Below the pieces are notes generated by a model that saw only the letters and a program-made list of their open reading frames with translations, was not told the origin of the DNA and made no database searches. From Paenibacillus aestuarii (lineage in GTDB: Bacteria > Bacillota > Bacilli > Paenibacillales > NBRC-103111): a stretch of DNA of 64,000 bases. Numbering within the stretch: the first letter of the stretch is position 1; every line of letters starts with the position of its first letter. The DNA is taken from assembly GCF_027789125.1 (NCBI RefSeq), contig NZ_JAQFVF010000023.1, positions 371,081-435,080 of the forward strand, given 5' to 3'. Positions 1 through 8,718 of this stretch are shown in pieces. The translations under genes were made by a program, and so were the position numbers.

Positions 1-436
1 GCTCGCTGTAGTAAACGGCATACTTACGGCCTGTTTCTTTCACTTTATCTTTCGCCGCTTCCAGCTGCTCCAGCGAGGTGAACGGCGTTTTGTCCGTGAA
101 GTAATCTTTGCCTGCTTCCATGACGCGAAGACCGAGCGGTCCGCGTTCCGAAGGCACGATGGCCCCGGCAACCAGCTGAACTTCCGGATCCTGCAGAATC
201 TCTTCTTCTGACGAAGCTGCTTGCGCTTGTGGGAACTTTTGGCAGAAAGCTTGCACTTTCTCCGGATCTTTATCGTAAACGGATTTCAGCTCTGCTCCCG
301 CTTCCAGCAACCCGTTGCACATGCCGTAAATATGACCGTGATCCAAACCAATTGCCGCGAATTTGAATTCTCCCTTGCCGACAACCGCATTCGGCTTCCC
401 TTGTGGTGCATAATTCATTCCATCGCTCTTTTGCAT
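1..436 (-). CDS. Gfo/Idh/MocA family oxidoreductase, partial (N-terminal part)
   Basis: About 145 codons of the amino-terminal part; the rest lies before base 1. The translation has a Rossmann-like opening (FAAIGLDHGHI) that lacks the usual GxGxxG, followed by a beta-alpha-beta pattern. Where relatives have the catalytic EKP it reads TDKTPF, so the lysine is kept in an altered setting. ATG at 436 is chosen because GGGGGAG lies 5 bases upstream; a second in-frame ATG at 417 lacks such a site. It starts 33 bases after the next upstream oxidoreductase gene ends, so the two are probably cotranscribed and act on the same sugar or polyol. Substrate unknown. Confidence 0.8.
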   Translation of the reverse strand, partial: MQKSDGMNYAPQGKPNAVVGKGEFKFAAIGLDHGHIYGMCNGLLEAGAELKSVYDKDPEKVQAFCQKFPQAQAASSEEEILQDPEVQLVAGAIVPSERGPLGLRVMEAGKDYFTDKTPFTSLEQLEAAKDKVKETGRKYAVYYSE

Positions 437-469
437 GGTTTCTCCCCCGTGATCATGTGATCAAAAAAA

Positions 470-1630
470 TTAATGAGTTCCTTTTACTTCAAGCGTTTTA
501 TAGCCTGCGTCTTTTTTCACTTTGGAGTTAGCGATCTTGTTTTGAAGATGCTCATAGAACAGATCCTCATCGATCGGCAGATCCACCCAATTGTCTGTCC
601 AAGTGGATAACAGCATCGCATTGGAAAGCATCAGCCCTTTAATGCCTTCTTCCCCTGGCGCAACAAGCGGCGTGCCGTGCAGAATCGCATCGACGAAGTT
701 TTGCGTGATGCCCAGATGTCCGGTTTCTTTGCCTTCAACGGGAATTTCGCATTTCCAGCATTCCGGCTGGCCAAAGCCGCCCGTGAACGTCTCGTTAAAT
801 TCTTTTTCCGATACGCGCAGGCGCCAGAAGGTCAGCTTGCCGTCCTCGATAACGATTTTGCCGCGGTCGCCTGACAGTTCGAATCGGTTCGTTCCCGGCG
901 CTTCGCCTGTTGTCGTGACGAACAATCCTGTTGCTCCGTTCTCATACTCGACGAATGCGGTTACATCGTCCTCTACTTCAATATCCCGGTGCTTGCCAAA
1001 ATAACAGAATGCGCGCACGCGCTTCGGCATCATATCGATCGTCCACTGCCAGAGATCCAATTGATGCGGATCTTGGTTAATCAGTACGCCGCCGCCTTCT
1101 CCAGCCCAAGTCGCACGCCACCCGCCGGAATTATAATAGCTTTGGGAGCGGTACCAATTGGTAATGATCCAATTCGTTCTGCGAATCTCGCCCAGCTCGC
1201 CGGAGGAAACCAGATCTTTCAGCTTCTTATACAGCCGATTCGTTCTTTGGTTATACATCATGCTGAACACTTTGCCGGAAGCTTTAGCCGCTTCGTTCAT
1301 TTGACGAACTGATTTTGTATATACACCTGCAGGCTTCTCGCAAAGCACGTGCAGACCGTTATTAAAGGCTTTAATAGCCACTTCTGGATGATCATAATGT
1401 GGCGTTGCGATCAGAACGGCATCGATTGTACCTGAGGAAAGGAACTTATCCAGATCGTCAAAAATTTGCACATTGTCGCCCAAATTTTCTTTTGCCCATT
1501 GTTGACGGTCGGGTCTTGGTTCGCAAATCGCTGAAAGCTCAGCGCCTTTAACTTCTTGTTTAATCAAATAGTTGGCATGTCCAGTTCCCATATTGCCTAG
1601 ACCGATAATGCCAATCCGTACTTTTTCCAT
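470..1630 (-). CDS. Gfo/Idh/MocA family NAD(P)-dependent oxidoreductase
   Basis: A 386-residue protein of normal length for the family. The N-terminal Rossmann fold shows GIIGLGNMGTGHA (residues 7-19) and the classic EKPAG motif near residue 98, whose lysine takes part in hydride transfer; the C-terminal half is the alpha/beta substrate domain (GEGGGVLINQDPHQLDLWQW, with the conserved DxxH-type segment). AGGTGG lies 7 bases before ATG 1630. It heads a probable two-gene unit with the partial oxidoreductase downstream. Members oxidise sugars, inositols or amino sugars; the sequence does not tell which. Confidence 0.9.
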   Translation of the reverse strand: MEKVRIGIIGLGNMGTGHANYLIKQEVKGAELSAICEPRPDRQQWAKENLGDNVQIFDDLDKFLSSGTIDAVLIATPHYDHPEVAIKAFNNGLHVLCEKPAGVYTKSVRQMNEAAKASGKVFSMMYNQRTNRLYKKLKDLVSSGELGEIRRTNWIITNWYRSQSYYNSGGWRATWAGEGGGVLINQDPHQLDLWQWTIDMMPKRVRAFCYFGKHRDIEVEDDVTAFVEYENGATGLFVTTTGEAPGTNRFELSGDRGKIVIEDGKLTFWRLRVSEKEFNETFTGGFGQPECWKCEIPVEGKETGHLGITQNFVDAILHGTPLVAPGEEGIKGLMLSNAMLLSTWTDNWVDLPIDEDLFYEHLQNKIANSKVKKDAGYKTLEVKGTH

Positions 1631-1796
1631 GTCATAGCCACCTTTATCATCGTGATTATCCGCCTAACACTCCTTCACTGTACCATATTTGACCTAGCCC
1701 CATCTTGACACATATTGACCACCTTATTGCGAACTTTGACAGTTATCCAAAAAGAAGCCCAGCAGCCGTATTACAAATCAGCCGCTCTAAGCGCAT

Positions 1797-1822
1797 AAAA
1801 AAAAGACCAGTTTCCTGGTCTT
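1797..1822 (-). terminator. Intrinsic terminator after the CBS-pair gene
   Basis: Perfect 8-bp stem AAGACCAG / CTGGTCTT with a 4-base loop; read on the minus strand it is followed by eight T. It lies 17 bases past the stop of the gene at 1839-2282. Confidence 0.85.
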
Positions 1823-1838
1823 CATCCCTATTCAAAGC

Positions 1839-2282
1839 TTATCTGGCACCGACAGGCGTGCGGTCCGACGAAATGACGCTTAGCGCTTCGCCCGCTTCAT
1901 CTTCAAACTTGCCGCGCACAGCAAGGTCACCGATCGCCACGACGCCGACCAGATTGCCGTTCTCCACAACAGGCAGGCGTCGGATTTGGTCTTTCGCCAT
2001 GATTTTCGCGGCTTCTTCCACAGTTGTATTCGCGTCAATGGACGTAATATCTTTAGATATCACTTCAGCCACCGCCGTCGAACCGGATTTCTTCTCTGCA
2101 TAGCCGCGAATCACGAGATCGCGGTCAGTGACGACGCCGACGAGCTTCTTGCCGTCCACGACAGGGATAAACCCGATATCGTGCTGCTTCATTTTCAGGG
2201 CGATTTCATAGACATTATCCTGCAACGTCACCGTCACACAATCTGTCGCCATAATTTGTTTCACTGTTCTTGCATCTGCCAT
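1839..2282 (-). CDS. CBS-domain pair protein
   Basis: A 147-residue protein made almost entirely of two CBS motifs (about residues 8-62 and 74-128), seen in the repeated pattern VVDGKKLVGVVTDRDL and VVENGNLVGVVAIGDL. CBS pairs bind adenine nucleotides or SAM and usually sense energy state. It resembles the small stand-alone CBS proteins of Bacillus such as YhcV. AAGGAGGAG precedes the ATG. It ends with its own terminator, so it is probably monocistronic or follows the M20 gene 92 bases upstream. Confidence 0.88.
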   Translation of the reverse strand: MADARTVKQIMATDCVTVTLQDNVYEIALKMKQHDIGFIPVVDGKKLVGVVTDRDLVIRGYAEKKSGSTAVAEVISKDITSIDANTTVEEAAKIMAKDQIRRLPVVENGNLVGVVAIGDLAVRGKFEDEAGEALSVISSDRTPVGAR

Positions 2283-2374
2283 ATCCGTTACTCCTCCTTA
2301 ACGTATCCATGATCAGCATCGCCCGCGGGGCGATCAGCTTCAAAGATAGCGTCTGTCGAAAAAGGAGAAAGCAT

Positions 2375-3544
2375 TCATGCCATATAATCCAAAGCCATCC
2401 CGATCAGCAGTTTGGCCGCATTCAACATCGAACGCTCATCGATATCGAACCTGGGATGATGATGCGGATGAACAATGCCGGCTTCCACATTGCCGGCCCC
2501 CACAAACATATAGCAGCCCGGACGATGATGCAAATAGTAGGAGAAGTCTTCTCCGGCCATAACAAGCGGAGCTTCATGCACATGCGCTTCGCCGAACAGC
2601 TCGGCTCCCACTTTGACAAACCGCGCAGCTTCTCCCGCATCATTCACCACCGGCGGATAGCCCATTTTATAATCGAACGTATAGGAAGCGCCATACATGC
2701 TGCAGACTGAATCTACGATACGCCCCATCCGCTCTTTCACTTCCTCTTGAAGCTGGGAACTGAACGTTCTCACCGTCCCGTTCAACGTGCTAGTCTCAGC
2801 AATGACATTAAAGCTGGACCCGGCGTGGAACGAACCGATGCTCACGACGCAAGGCTCGATCGGATCCACCTGCCTGCTCACGATCGACTGCAAGTTGACG
2901 ACGACTTGCGCGCCAACGTGAATGCTGTCTACCGCTTGATGCGGCAGCCCGCCATGGCCGCCCTTGCCTTGGATGCGGATCGTGAACTCGTCCGGCGCCG
3001 CCATCATCGGGCCGGCTTTGGCATACACATGGCCGACAGGAAACGGCGTCCATAGGTGCACACCGAACACGGCGTCCACGCCTTCCAGGGCGCCGGCTTC
3101 AATCATCGACTTGGCTCCGCCAGGCGTCGTCTCTTCGGCATGCTGAAAGAGGAACACGAGGTTACCTTTCAGCTTCTCTTTGAGCTGGCTCGCCACCTTC
3201 GCGATGCCAAGCAGCGTCGACGTATGCGCGTCGTGACCGCACGCATGCATGACCCCCTGGACAAGCGAAGCGTACTCGCAGCTTTTCTCGTCTTGAATCG
3301 GCAGCGCGTCCATATCCGCTCTGAGCGCGACAGTCGGGCCTTGACCCGCGCCGCGGAGCAGCCCTACTACGCCATTGCCGCCGACTTGCGTGCGGACCTC
3401 AAGCCCCCACTCGCGAAGGTGATTGGCGACGAACTCTGCGGTGCGGTACTCCTGAAAAGAGAGCTCGGGATGCTGGTGCAAATACCGTCTCCAGCCTACC
3501 ATCTCAGCAAAAATTTGCTCAAAACCGTTTTCGAATTCTTTCAT
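2375..3544 (-). CDS. M20 family metallo-amidohydrolase (hippurate hydrolase / N-acyl-amino-acid deacylase type)
   Basis: A 389-residue zinc amidohydrolase. Metal ligands and catalytic residues stand out: ALRADMDALP, VMHACGHDAHT, FQHAEETTPGG, VMAGEDFSYY and a terminal HHHPRFDIDE. The dimerisation (lid) domain lies in the middle (about 185-300, GKGGHGGLPHQAVD). Members cleave N-acyl or N-aminobenzoyl amino acids in the cytosol, for recycling or in diaminopimelate synthesis; no neighbour gives the substrate. GGAGGG lies 9 bases before ATG 3544. Confidence 0.93.
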   Translation of the reverse strand: MKEFENGFEQIFAEMVGWRRYLHQHPELSFQEYRTAEFVANHLREWGLEVRTQVGGNGVVGLLRGAGQGPTVALRADMDALPIQDEKSCEYASLVQGVMHACGHDAHTSTLLGIAKVASQLKEKLKGNLVFLFQHAEETTPGGAKSMIEAGALEGVDAVFGVHLWTPFPVGHVYAKAGPMMAAPDEFTIRIQGKGGHGGLPHQAVDSIHVGAQVVVNLQSIVSRQVDPIEPCVVSIGSFHAGSSFNVIAETSTLNGTVRTFSSQLQEEVKERMGRIVDSVCSMYGASYTFDYKMGYPPVVNDAGEAARFVKVGAELFGEAHVHEAPLVMAGEDFSYYLHHRPGCYMFVGAGNVEAGIVHPHHHPRFDIDERSMLNAAKLLIGMALDYMA

Positions 3545-3683
3545 TTAAATAAACCCTCCGGTCATCCAAATTTGTTGCTAAATTTTAACTACTGCCGACA
3601 TTTGTACCTATTCTATCAAATTCCAGCGCTGGTTTCATCTGCTAAGCGCCATCAAATAGTAGAAATTATACCCAGCTGTTGAC

Positions 3684-3712
3684 TTGCAGAACCCGTAGAA
3701 ACATACTATCAT
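3684..3712 (+). promoter_or_regulatory. Probable sigma-A promoter for yugN-like / ftsW-like genes
   Basis: TTGCAG, 17-base spacer, TATCAT, about 40 bases before the GTG start at 3753. An overlapping TTGACT at 3679 is a second possible -35 box. Confidence 0.5.
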
Positions 3713-3752
3713 GAATAAAGAATGCATACGTACAATATGGAGGCGTTAATCA

Positions 3753-4100
3753 GTGATTATTGAATCAAAAGGCTTAAAAGGCATGAAAAGCGATCTTGCA
3801 CATTTGGACGAAGTGACATCCAAGCTCGGCTTCGTTCGTTGGCAGTGGGAATATACCCGTGCGACTTACGACCTCAAAATTGAAGATAAAACCGGCAAAG
3901 AGAACTATTTCCTGCGTGTTAACGCTCGCGTAGAATCTGGCAAGCTAGAATCCCCTTATGCTGTGCTTTTTCTTGAAGATGCTTACATAGGTAGAGAAAC
4001 ATTCCCTCACGGTCTGGATTACAACTCTCCGGTCCCTGATGCCGTGATGAAGACTTCTTCGCAAAAGTTGTCCCAATTGCAGCAAATGCTAGCGGAATAA
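3753..4100 (+). CDS. YugN-like family protein
   Basis: A 115-residue soluble protein that matches the YugN-like family of Bacillales (recognised from the pattern YDLKIEDKTGKENYFLRV followed by an acidic, G-rich middle and HGLDYN). Function unknown in the family. GTG at 3753 is chosen because GGAGGCG lies 8 bases upstream. Only 13 bases separate it from the FtsW-like gene, so they are likely cotranscribed. Confidence 0.75.
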   Translation: MIIESKGLKGMKSDLAHLDEVTSKLGFVRWQWEYTRATYDLKIEDKTGKENYFLRVNARVESGKLESPYAVLFLEDAYIGRETFPHGLDYNSPVPDAVMKTSSQKLSQLQQMLAE

Positions 4101-4113
4101 GCGGGGAATCGGC

Positions 4114-5286
4114 ATGAATCCCCCTCGCAGAGGAACGCCGGATTTTTTGCTGCTGTTCTTGACTATCGTTCTCGTCTGCTTCGGACTAGCTATGGTATTC
4201 AGCGCCAGTTCCATGACAAGCGCTTACAGATGGGATGATCCTTGGTACTTCACCAAAAAACAGTTGACTGCGGTTGCTTTGGGTTCGGTAGTTATGCTCT
4301 TCTGCATGAATTTACATTACTCCAAATTTAAAAAGCTGGTGATTCCCAGCTTTTTTATTACCGTGGTTCTCCTAATCTTCGTTATTTTTACGGACAAAGC
4401 CAATGGCGCGGCAAGCTGGTATAGTATTGGCAGATTCGGGATCCAACCGACGGAGTTCGCCAAGTTGGTTGTAATTCTCTACCTAGCTTCACTGATCAGC
4501 AATAAAGAGGAGAAGTTCCGCGATTTCAAGAAAGGGCTCTTTCCCGCTCTGGTCATTGTCGGCTTCGTCTGTACGCTGATCATGCTGCAGCCTGACTTTG
4601 GTTCTTGTATGATTCTGCTTGCATGTTCGATGATCGTCATTTTTGTCGGCGGATCGAATTTGAAGCATATTTTTACATTAGGGACAGGCCTGGCCGTTAT
4701 CGGTGCTCTGATTATCAGTGTTTCATTATTGCTTCACCAGAACTCCGATGATCAGAACTATCGGGTCGGTCGTTTGACCTCTTTCATGGATCCTTTCTCC
4801 GACCACTCGAATACAGGCTACCAGGTTGTTCAATCGCTGTATGCGTTCGGTCATGGCGGCTTTTCAGGCGCCGGCTTCGGGCAAAGCATCCAGAAGCTGC
4901 ACTATTTGCCTGAAGCGCACAACGACTTCATCTTCGCGATCATTGGCGAAGAATTCGGATTCGTGGGAAGCGCCTTGTTCATTCTAACGTTCCTGCTGTT
5001 CATCTGGCGCGGTATCCTCGTTGCGGTGCGAAGCCCAGATATGTTCGGAATGGTTGCCGGTGTCGGCATCATGGGGATGTTCGCGTTTCAAACCGTCATT
5101 AATATCGGCGGTGTGACAGGCGCGATGCCGTTAACCGGTGTTACGCTCCCTTTCATCTCATCCGGCGGATCCTCCATGATGGTCTCTCTGATTAGCATGG
5201 GCATCATGCTCAGCATATCCCGAGAACAGACCCGCAAAACAGCCGCGGAACCTAAAAAAGACCCTCTTCGAATGTCCATTCGATAG
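4114..5286 (+). CDS. ftsW: FtsW/RodA/SpoVE-type SEDS peptidoglycan polymerase
   Basis: A 390-residue polytopic membrane protein with about ten hydrophobic segments. SEDS signatures: SIGRFGIQPTEFAKL, MLQPDFGS, the extracellular loop with LPEAHNDFIFAIIGEEFG, and GVTGAMPLTGVTLPFISSGGSS near the C terminus, typical of FtsW rather than RodA. SEDS proteins polymerise lipid II together with a class B PBP; here no PBP neighbour is present. SpoVE-like sporulation use cannot be excluded. The ribosome binding site is weak (GGGGAA), fitting translation coupled to the YugN-like gene. Its stop codon sits inside the terminator hairpin. Confidence 0.88.
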   Translation: MNPPRRGTPDFLLLFLTIVLVCFGLAMVFSASSMTSAYRWDDPWYFTKKQLTAVALGSVVMLFCMNLHYSKFKKLVIPSFFITVVLLIFVIFTDKANGAASWYSIGRFGIQPTEFAKLVVILYLASLISNKEEKFRDFKKGLFPALVIVGFVCTLIMLQPDFGSCMILLACSMIVIFVGGSNLKHIFTLGTGLAVIGALIISVSLLLHQNSDDQNYRVGRLTSFMDPFSDHSNTGYQVVQSLYAFGHGGFSGAGFGQSIQKLHYLPEAHNDFIFAIIGEEFGFVGSALFILTFLLFIWRGILVAVRSPDMFGMVAGVGIMGMFAFQTVINIGGVTGAMPLTGVTLPFISSGGSSMMVSLISMGIMLSISREQTRKTAAEPKKDPLRMSIR

Positions 5287-5294
5287 GGTCTTTT
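5254..5294. terminator. Bidirectional terminator overlapping the ftsW stop
   Basis: Outer stem AGACCCT (5259-5265) / AGGGTCT (5285-5291) and inner stem CGAATG / CATTCG, flanked by A-run and T-run, so it can act for both converging genes. The last codons and the TAG stop (5284-5286) of the FtsW-like gene are part of the hairpin. Confidence 0.85.
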
Positions 5295-5301
5295 CCCTTT
5301 A

Positions 5302-5682
5302 TTATTTCACCCGGTTCGGGTCATCGACTATTTCGTCTTCCTTGAAAGCTACGCCCTCCACCTTCACATTCACCTCGACGACATTCAAACCCGTCATGTT
5401 CTCTACCGCTTCGCGTACGTTCTCCTGGAGATTCCGACATACGTCCTGAATCCGGGAGCCGTAATTCACGATAACACGAAGATCGATAGCGGCCTCTACT
5501 TGACCTACTTCTACAGACACGCCTTTTTGAACGTTTTTGCCGCTTAACCGCTTGGCCAAGCCTTCTGAGATGCCTCCGGACATGCCTGCAATTCCTGGAG
5601 TTTCCAGGGCAGCAAGTCCTGCGATTGTCGATACTACGTCATCAGATATACGAATTAAGCCGGTTTGGTTCTCTTCGGACAT
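5302..5682 (-). CDS. Asp23/Gls24 family envelope stress response protein
   Basis: A 126-residue Asp23/Gls24 protein; the family pattern is visible in IRISDDVVSTIAGLAALETPG, then IDLRVIVNYG and VREAVENMTGLNVVEVNVKVEGV. Related to YqhY/YloU of Bacillus; Asp23 proteins sit at the cell membrane in cell-wall stress. ATG 5682 is preferred over the GTG at 5691 because GGGGAG lies 8 bases upstream of it. Confidence 0.88.
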   Translation of the reverse strand: MSEENQTGLIRISDDVVSTIAGLAALETPGIAGMSGGISEGLAKRLSGKNVQKGVSVEVGQVEAAIDLRVIVNYGSRIQDVCRNLQENVREAVENMTGLNVVEVNVKVEGVAFKEDEIVDDPNRVK

Positions 5683-5852
5683 ATGGATCACTCCCCAATT
5701 CTTGGTATAAATCTATTGTAATAAGTTCGCTAGATGAATGCAAGGACAGGCCCTCTTTAACAAAGATTCGAATTTACATTGCAATGCAAAATATGTATAT
5801 TTAAAGAAGTCAAAAAATGCCAAATCCCAATACCAAGTCGGAGGTTTACATT

Positions 5853-6899
5853 TTGAAAGGTAAATTGTTTTATATAGGTTTAATTGTTACATTTGGGCTT
5901 AGCGCCATTGCCCATTTTACCAGCTGGAACCACACGGTTCAATTTATAATCGCCGCCATCGCCATTATTTTCGTAGCCGGCTTCCTCGGCAAAGCAACGG
6001 AAAGTGTAGCCCATTACGCCGGAGAACGCATCGGCGGCTTCCTGAACGCCACCTTTGGCAATGCGGCTGAGCTGATCATCGCGATCTTCCTGGTCAAAGA
6101 CGGCCTATTCGATGTTGTTAAAGCGAGCTTGACGGGATCTATCATCGGCAACCTGCTGCTGGTTCTCGGACTCAGCGTATTTGCCGGCGGCTTGAAGTTC
6201 AAAGAGCAATCTTTTAATGTCAAGCTGGCTTCGCATAACTCGTCGCTGATGCTGCTTGGCGTCATCGCCTTGTTTATTCCAGCTGTATTTTCCGGCAGCC
6301 TTACGACGAAGGAGACGTCTTCGATGAGCATGATCGTGGCGATCCTACTGGTCGCCGCTTACTTGCTCTGGCTCCTCTTCTCCATGGTCACGCATAAGAA
6401 TATTCTCTCGGATGAGGCCATTGAACATGGGGAAGCCGCATGGTCGAAGTCGACCTCGATTATTTTCCTCGTACTCGCTACCGCAATGGTGGCCTTCACG
6501 AGTGAATGGCTTGTCGGCACGTTGGAAGAGGTCACGCACAAATTCGGCTTGTCCGAATTGTTCGTCGGCGCCTTCCTCATCGCGATCATCGGGAATGCGG
6601 CCGAACATAGCGCCGCCGTCATGATGGCGTTGAAGAATAAGATGGGCGCCGCTGTCGAAATTGCCATCGGCAGCTCCCTGCAAATTGCCTTGTTCGTAGC
6701 GCCAGTCCTTGTCATTGTCAGCTTCTTTGTTGGCGGCACACCCATGAATATCGTTTTTTCCACGTATGAGCTGGCAGCCATCGCCGTAGCCGTGTTCATT
6801 ACGAAGTCCATCTCCCAAGACGGCTCGACTAACTGGTATGAAGGCTTGCTGCTGCTTGTTGTCTATATCATTCTTGGCGTCGTGTTCTTCCTCGTGTAA
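5853..6899 (+). CDS. Calcium/proton exchanger (CaCA superfamily, Cax/YfkE type)
   Basis: A 348-residue membrane protein with about eleven hydrophobic helices. It has the two inverted CaCA repeats: NATFGNAAELIIAIFLVKDG in the first half and IGNAAEHSAAVMMALKNKMG in the second, which hold the ion-binding glutamates. It exports Ca2+ for H+. TTG at 5853 is taken as start because GGAGG lies 8 bases upstream and the product then aligns from its first residue with Bacillus YfkE as remembered; the in-frame ATG at 5817 has a much weaker site. Confidence 0.88.
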   Translation: MKGKLFYIGLIVTFGLSAIAHFTSWNHTVQFIIAAIAIIFVAGFLGKATESVAHYAGERIGGFLNATFGNAAELIIAIFLVKDGLFDVVKASLTGSIIGNLLLVLGLSVFAGGLKFKEQSFNVKLASHNSSLMLLGVIALFIPAVFSGSLTTKETSSMSMIVAILLVAAYLLWLLFSMVTHKNILSDEAIEHGEAAWSKSTSIIFLVLATAMVAFTSEWLVGTLEEVTHKFGLSELFVGAFLIAIIGNAAEHSAAVMMALKNKMGAAVEIAIGSSLQIALFVAPVLVIVSFFVGGTPMNIVFSTYELAAIAVAVFITKSISQDGSTNWYEGLLLLVVYIILGVVFFLV

Positions 6900-6931
6900 A
6901 CAAAACCTTTCATGACCCTCGGCCGGGTCAC

Positions 6932-6962
6932 AGGCTATGATAAATTTTCATAGCCTTTTTAA
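6932..6962 (+). terminator. Terminator after the Ca2+/H+ exchanger
   Basis: AGGCTATGA / TCATAGCCT stem with a 7-base A/T loop, followed by TTTTTAATTT. A second small GACCC/GGGTC hairpin precedes it at 6914-6929. Confidence 0.85.
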
Positions 6963-7055
6963 TTTCTTCGACGCCTTCCGATTGTGGTAAAGAACCACGC
7001 ATACGTGTCAGTAGCGATGATGAGCGGCAGTCGTTAGGATTTTGCTCATTTTCAC

Positions 7056-7082
7056 AAAAAAAAGTAACCCTTCAGGGTTACT
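7056..7082 (-). terminator. Terminator overlapping the ylaN stop
   Basis: AGTAACCC-TTCA-GGGTTACT hairpin with eight T on the minus strand. The TAA stop of ylaN (7078-7080) lies within the stem. Confidence 0.85.
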
Positions 7083-7365
7083 TTTTCGCGTTAAGCGCTT
7101 CATATAGCTGGGCAAGATTACGTTCCAACTTGACGAGAATTTGTTTGCCAGTGGCTTCGGCGACGAGGCCTGCACGGATCGCAAAATCAATTTCTCTCGA
7201 AAGACCGTACATTTGCGTATCCAATACTTCTTCATACAGCGGACATTGACGAGTTGTCAAGTTCTCCATCTGCACTTCGATCAGCTTTTCGATTTTATCT
7301 GCATCTTCCTGTAGAAGACTAAGCGCTTTTTGATTCAAATTTAGCATTAGATCAGATGAAGACAT
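7078..7365 (-). CDS. ylaN: YlaN family protein
   Basis: A 95-residue all-helical protein recognised as YlaN from [20 protein letters not shown] and [19 protein letters not shown]. YlaN is conserved in Bacillales and has been linked to iron homeostasis through Fur in Staphylococcus. ATG 7365 is chosen (GGGGGGAAAG upstream); the longer reading frame to 7440 starts without a binding site and exceeds the normal length of about 90 residues. Confidence 0.9.
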   Translation of the reverse strand: MSSSDLMLNLNQKALSLLQEDADKIEKLIEVQMENLTTRQCPLYEEVLDTQMYGLSREIDFAIRAGLVAEATGKQILVKLERNLAQLYEALNAKK

Positions 7366-7441
7366 TCCAACTTTCCCCCCATACGCTAAGTCATCCGTCC
7401 TTATATGATCTATATTAAGCGAAATCGCGCCAAGATACAAG

Positions 7442-7480
7442 AGAAGGTACCCTCAGAGATTCTGAGAGTACCTTCTTTTT
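7442..7480. terminator. Strong inverted repeat between the HPr-like gene and ylaN
   Basis: AGAAGGTAC / GTACCTTCT outer stem and CTCAGA / TCTGAG inner stem around a 3-base loop. The T-run is on the plus strand although the gene that ends beside it (HPr-like, 7492) is on the minus strand, where the tail is only T-rich; it may still end that transcript or block antisense reading. Confidence 0.6.
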
Positions 7481-7491
7481 AGCGGCTTATC

Positions 7492-7740
7492 CTATTCTTG
7501 AACGACGTTAACGCCCAAGTTGTGCTTCGCAAACACTTCAGCCATTGCTTTCTTCGCTTCTTCAGCATCTGGACCATGAACATGCAGGTCGTAGTTGCTG
7601 GAGCTCAGCAATGTTGTGAACAATCCGAGGATACTTTTCACATCGATATACTTATTATCATACTGCAATACAATAGACGATCTAAATTTGTTAGCAGTCT
7701 GAGAAATCTCAACGATTGCTGCATTATTTGCACTTGGCAT
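7492..7740 (-). CDS. HPr-like protein lacking the catalytic histidine (Crh-like)
   Basis: An 82-residue HPr-fold protein. It aligns with HPr through SQTANKF, YIDVKSILGLF and the C-terminal helix GPDAEEAKKAMAEVF. At the place of HPr GIHARPA it reads ANNAAIV, so His15, Arg17 and Pro18 are all missing, while the regulatory Ser46 is kept (Ser36 here, VKSILG). This points to a regulator rather than a PTS phosphocarrier, as with Crh of Bacillus, though Crh keeps the Arg-Pro. ATG 7740 is used because GGAGG lies 7 bases upstream. Confidence 0.75.
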   Translation of the reverse strand: MPSANNAAIVEISQTANKFRSSIVLQYDNKYIDVKSILGLFTTLLSSSNYDLHVHGPDAEEAKKAMAEVFAKHNLGVNVVQE

Positions 7741-7851
7741 GTACATTCCTCCATTATTCACATTTCAATAGGTCGACTTACTTCCTCTATGATAACTTGA
7801 ATGGGTAGGAAAGTGCAACAAAAAATTTCCTTCATTCTCCAATCCCAAACC

Positions 7852-8535
7852 CTACTTACGATTGGATGTAAGCACTTTCTTGACGACATTGCCCAGAACG
7901 AGCAAAACAACAAAAACAAACAAAAGCCACAACAATCTTCCCTTATATTTTTGGAAGTGGAACAGGTCATGAGCGATCATCGATTCCAGGAAAACGATCG
8001 GCAATTTCCCAATTAGCGTACCCAATAGAAACGGAATAAACCGGACCCGCGTCAAACCTGCAGCGAAATTAATCGCCGAGGATGGAAGAACCGGAATCAA
8101 CCGGCCTAACAGCACATAGAGAAACCCGTGCTTCTCCAGACGCACGCTGAACTGCTGCACGACAGGGAACTTCTGCAGCTTCGCTTCCACCCAGGCATGT
8201 CCGTAATACCGGGCAAAATAAAAGGATGCGATTGCGCCCACGCACGACATCACATAGTTCACGATGAAGCCCCATTTGATCCCCCAAATGGCAACATTCG
8301 TTCCGGCGACCAGCACAAACGGTACAAACGGAAAAAACGTTTGCACAACGATTAACAGCATGCCGATCCAGCGGCCTGTCCATCCGAGATCACGGAGATG
8401 ATCGGATAATTGATGCATATTGGTATGCGTCAACTTGATGCCCATCTTATTAAAAAAGAAAAAGTAGATCAGGCCCCCGCCGACTACAAGTAGAATGAAC
8501 AGCTGCAACAGCCGCGATCTCTTAAATAATGACAA
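7852..8535 (-). CDS. TVP38/TMEM64 (VTT domain) family membrane protein
   Basis: A 227-residue membrane protein with an N-terminal anchor (residues 10-28), a re-entrant/transmembrane core and a C-terminal helix (204-219). Family marks: FFPFVPFVLVAGTNVAIWG, the SFYFARYYG segment and GRLIPVLPSSAINFAAGLTRV. VTT/DedA-type proteins are linked to membrane lipid or polyprenyl-phosphate transport. No operon partner is evident. Confidence 0.85.
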   Translation of the reverse strand: MSLFKRSRLLQLFILLVVGGGLIYFFFFNKMGIKLTHTNMHQLSDHLRDLGWTGRWIGMLLIVVQTFFPFVPFVLVAGTNVAIWGIKWGFIVNYVMSCVGAIASFYFARYYGHAWVEAKLQKFPVVQQFSVRLEKHGFLYVLLGRLIPVLPSSAINFAAGLTRVRFIPFLLGTLIGKLPIVFLESMIAHDLFHFQKYKGRLLWLLFVFVVLLVLGNVVKKVLTSNRK

Positions 8536-8679
8536 AATTCGACCATCCTTCCCTGATTCCCAACTATTGTATCATGTTAGATGAAGTTCAGAAAGAGAAA
8601 TATAGGACTTCTCCCTTATGGAATTTCCCCCGCCTCGCAACGGAATATGTCGATGCTTGACGTGCAGCATCCAGCCAAC

Positions 8680-8706
8680 AAAAAGCACCTGTCCGAAGAC
8701 AAGTGC
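8680..8706 (-). terminator. Terminator after the GGDEF gene
   Basis: GCACCTGTC-CGAA-GACAAGTGC hairpin (one G-U pair) followed by five T on the minus strand; 12 bases past the stop at 8719. Confidence 0.8.
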
Positions 8707-8718
8707 CCTGACGCTGCT

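Noticed and set aside
2318..2334. ATCGCCC-GCG-GGGCGAT hairpin between the M20 and CBS genes
   Set aside because: No T-run on the minus strand and short stem; not called as a terminator.
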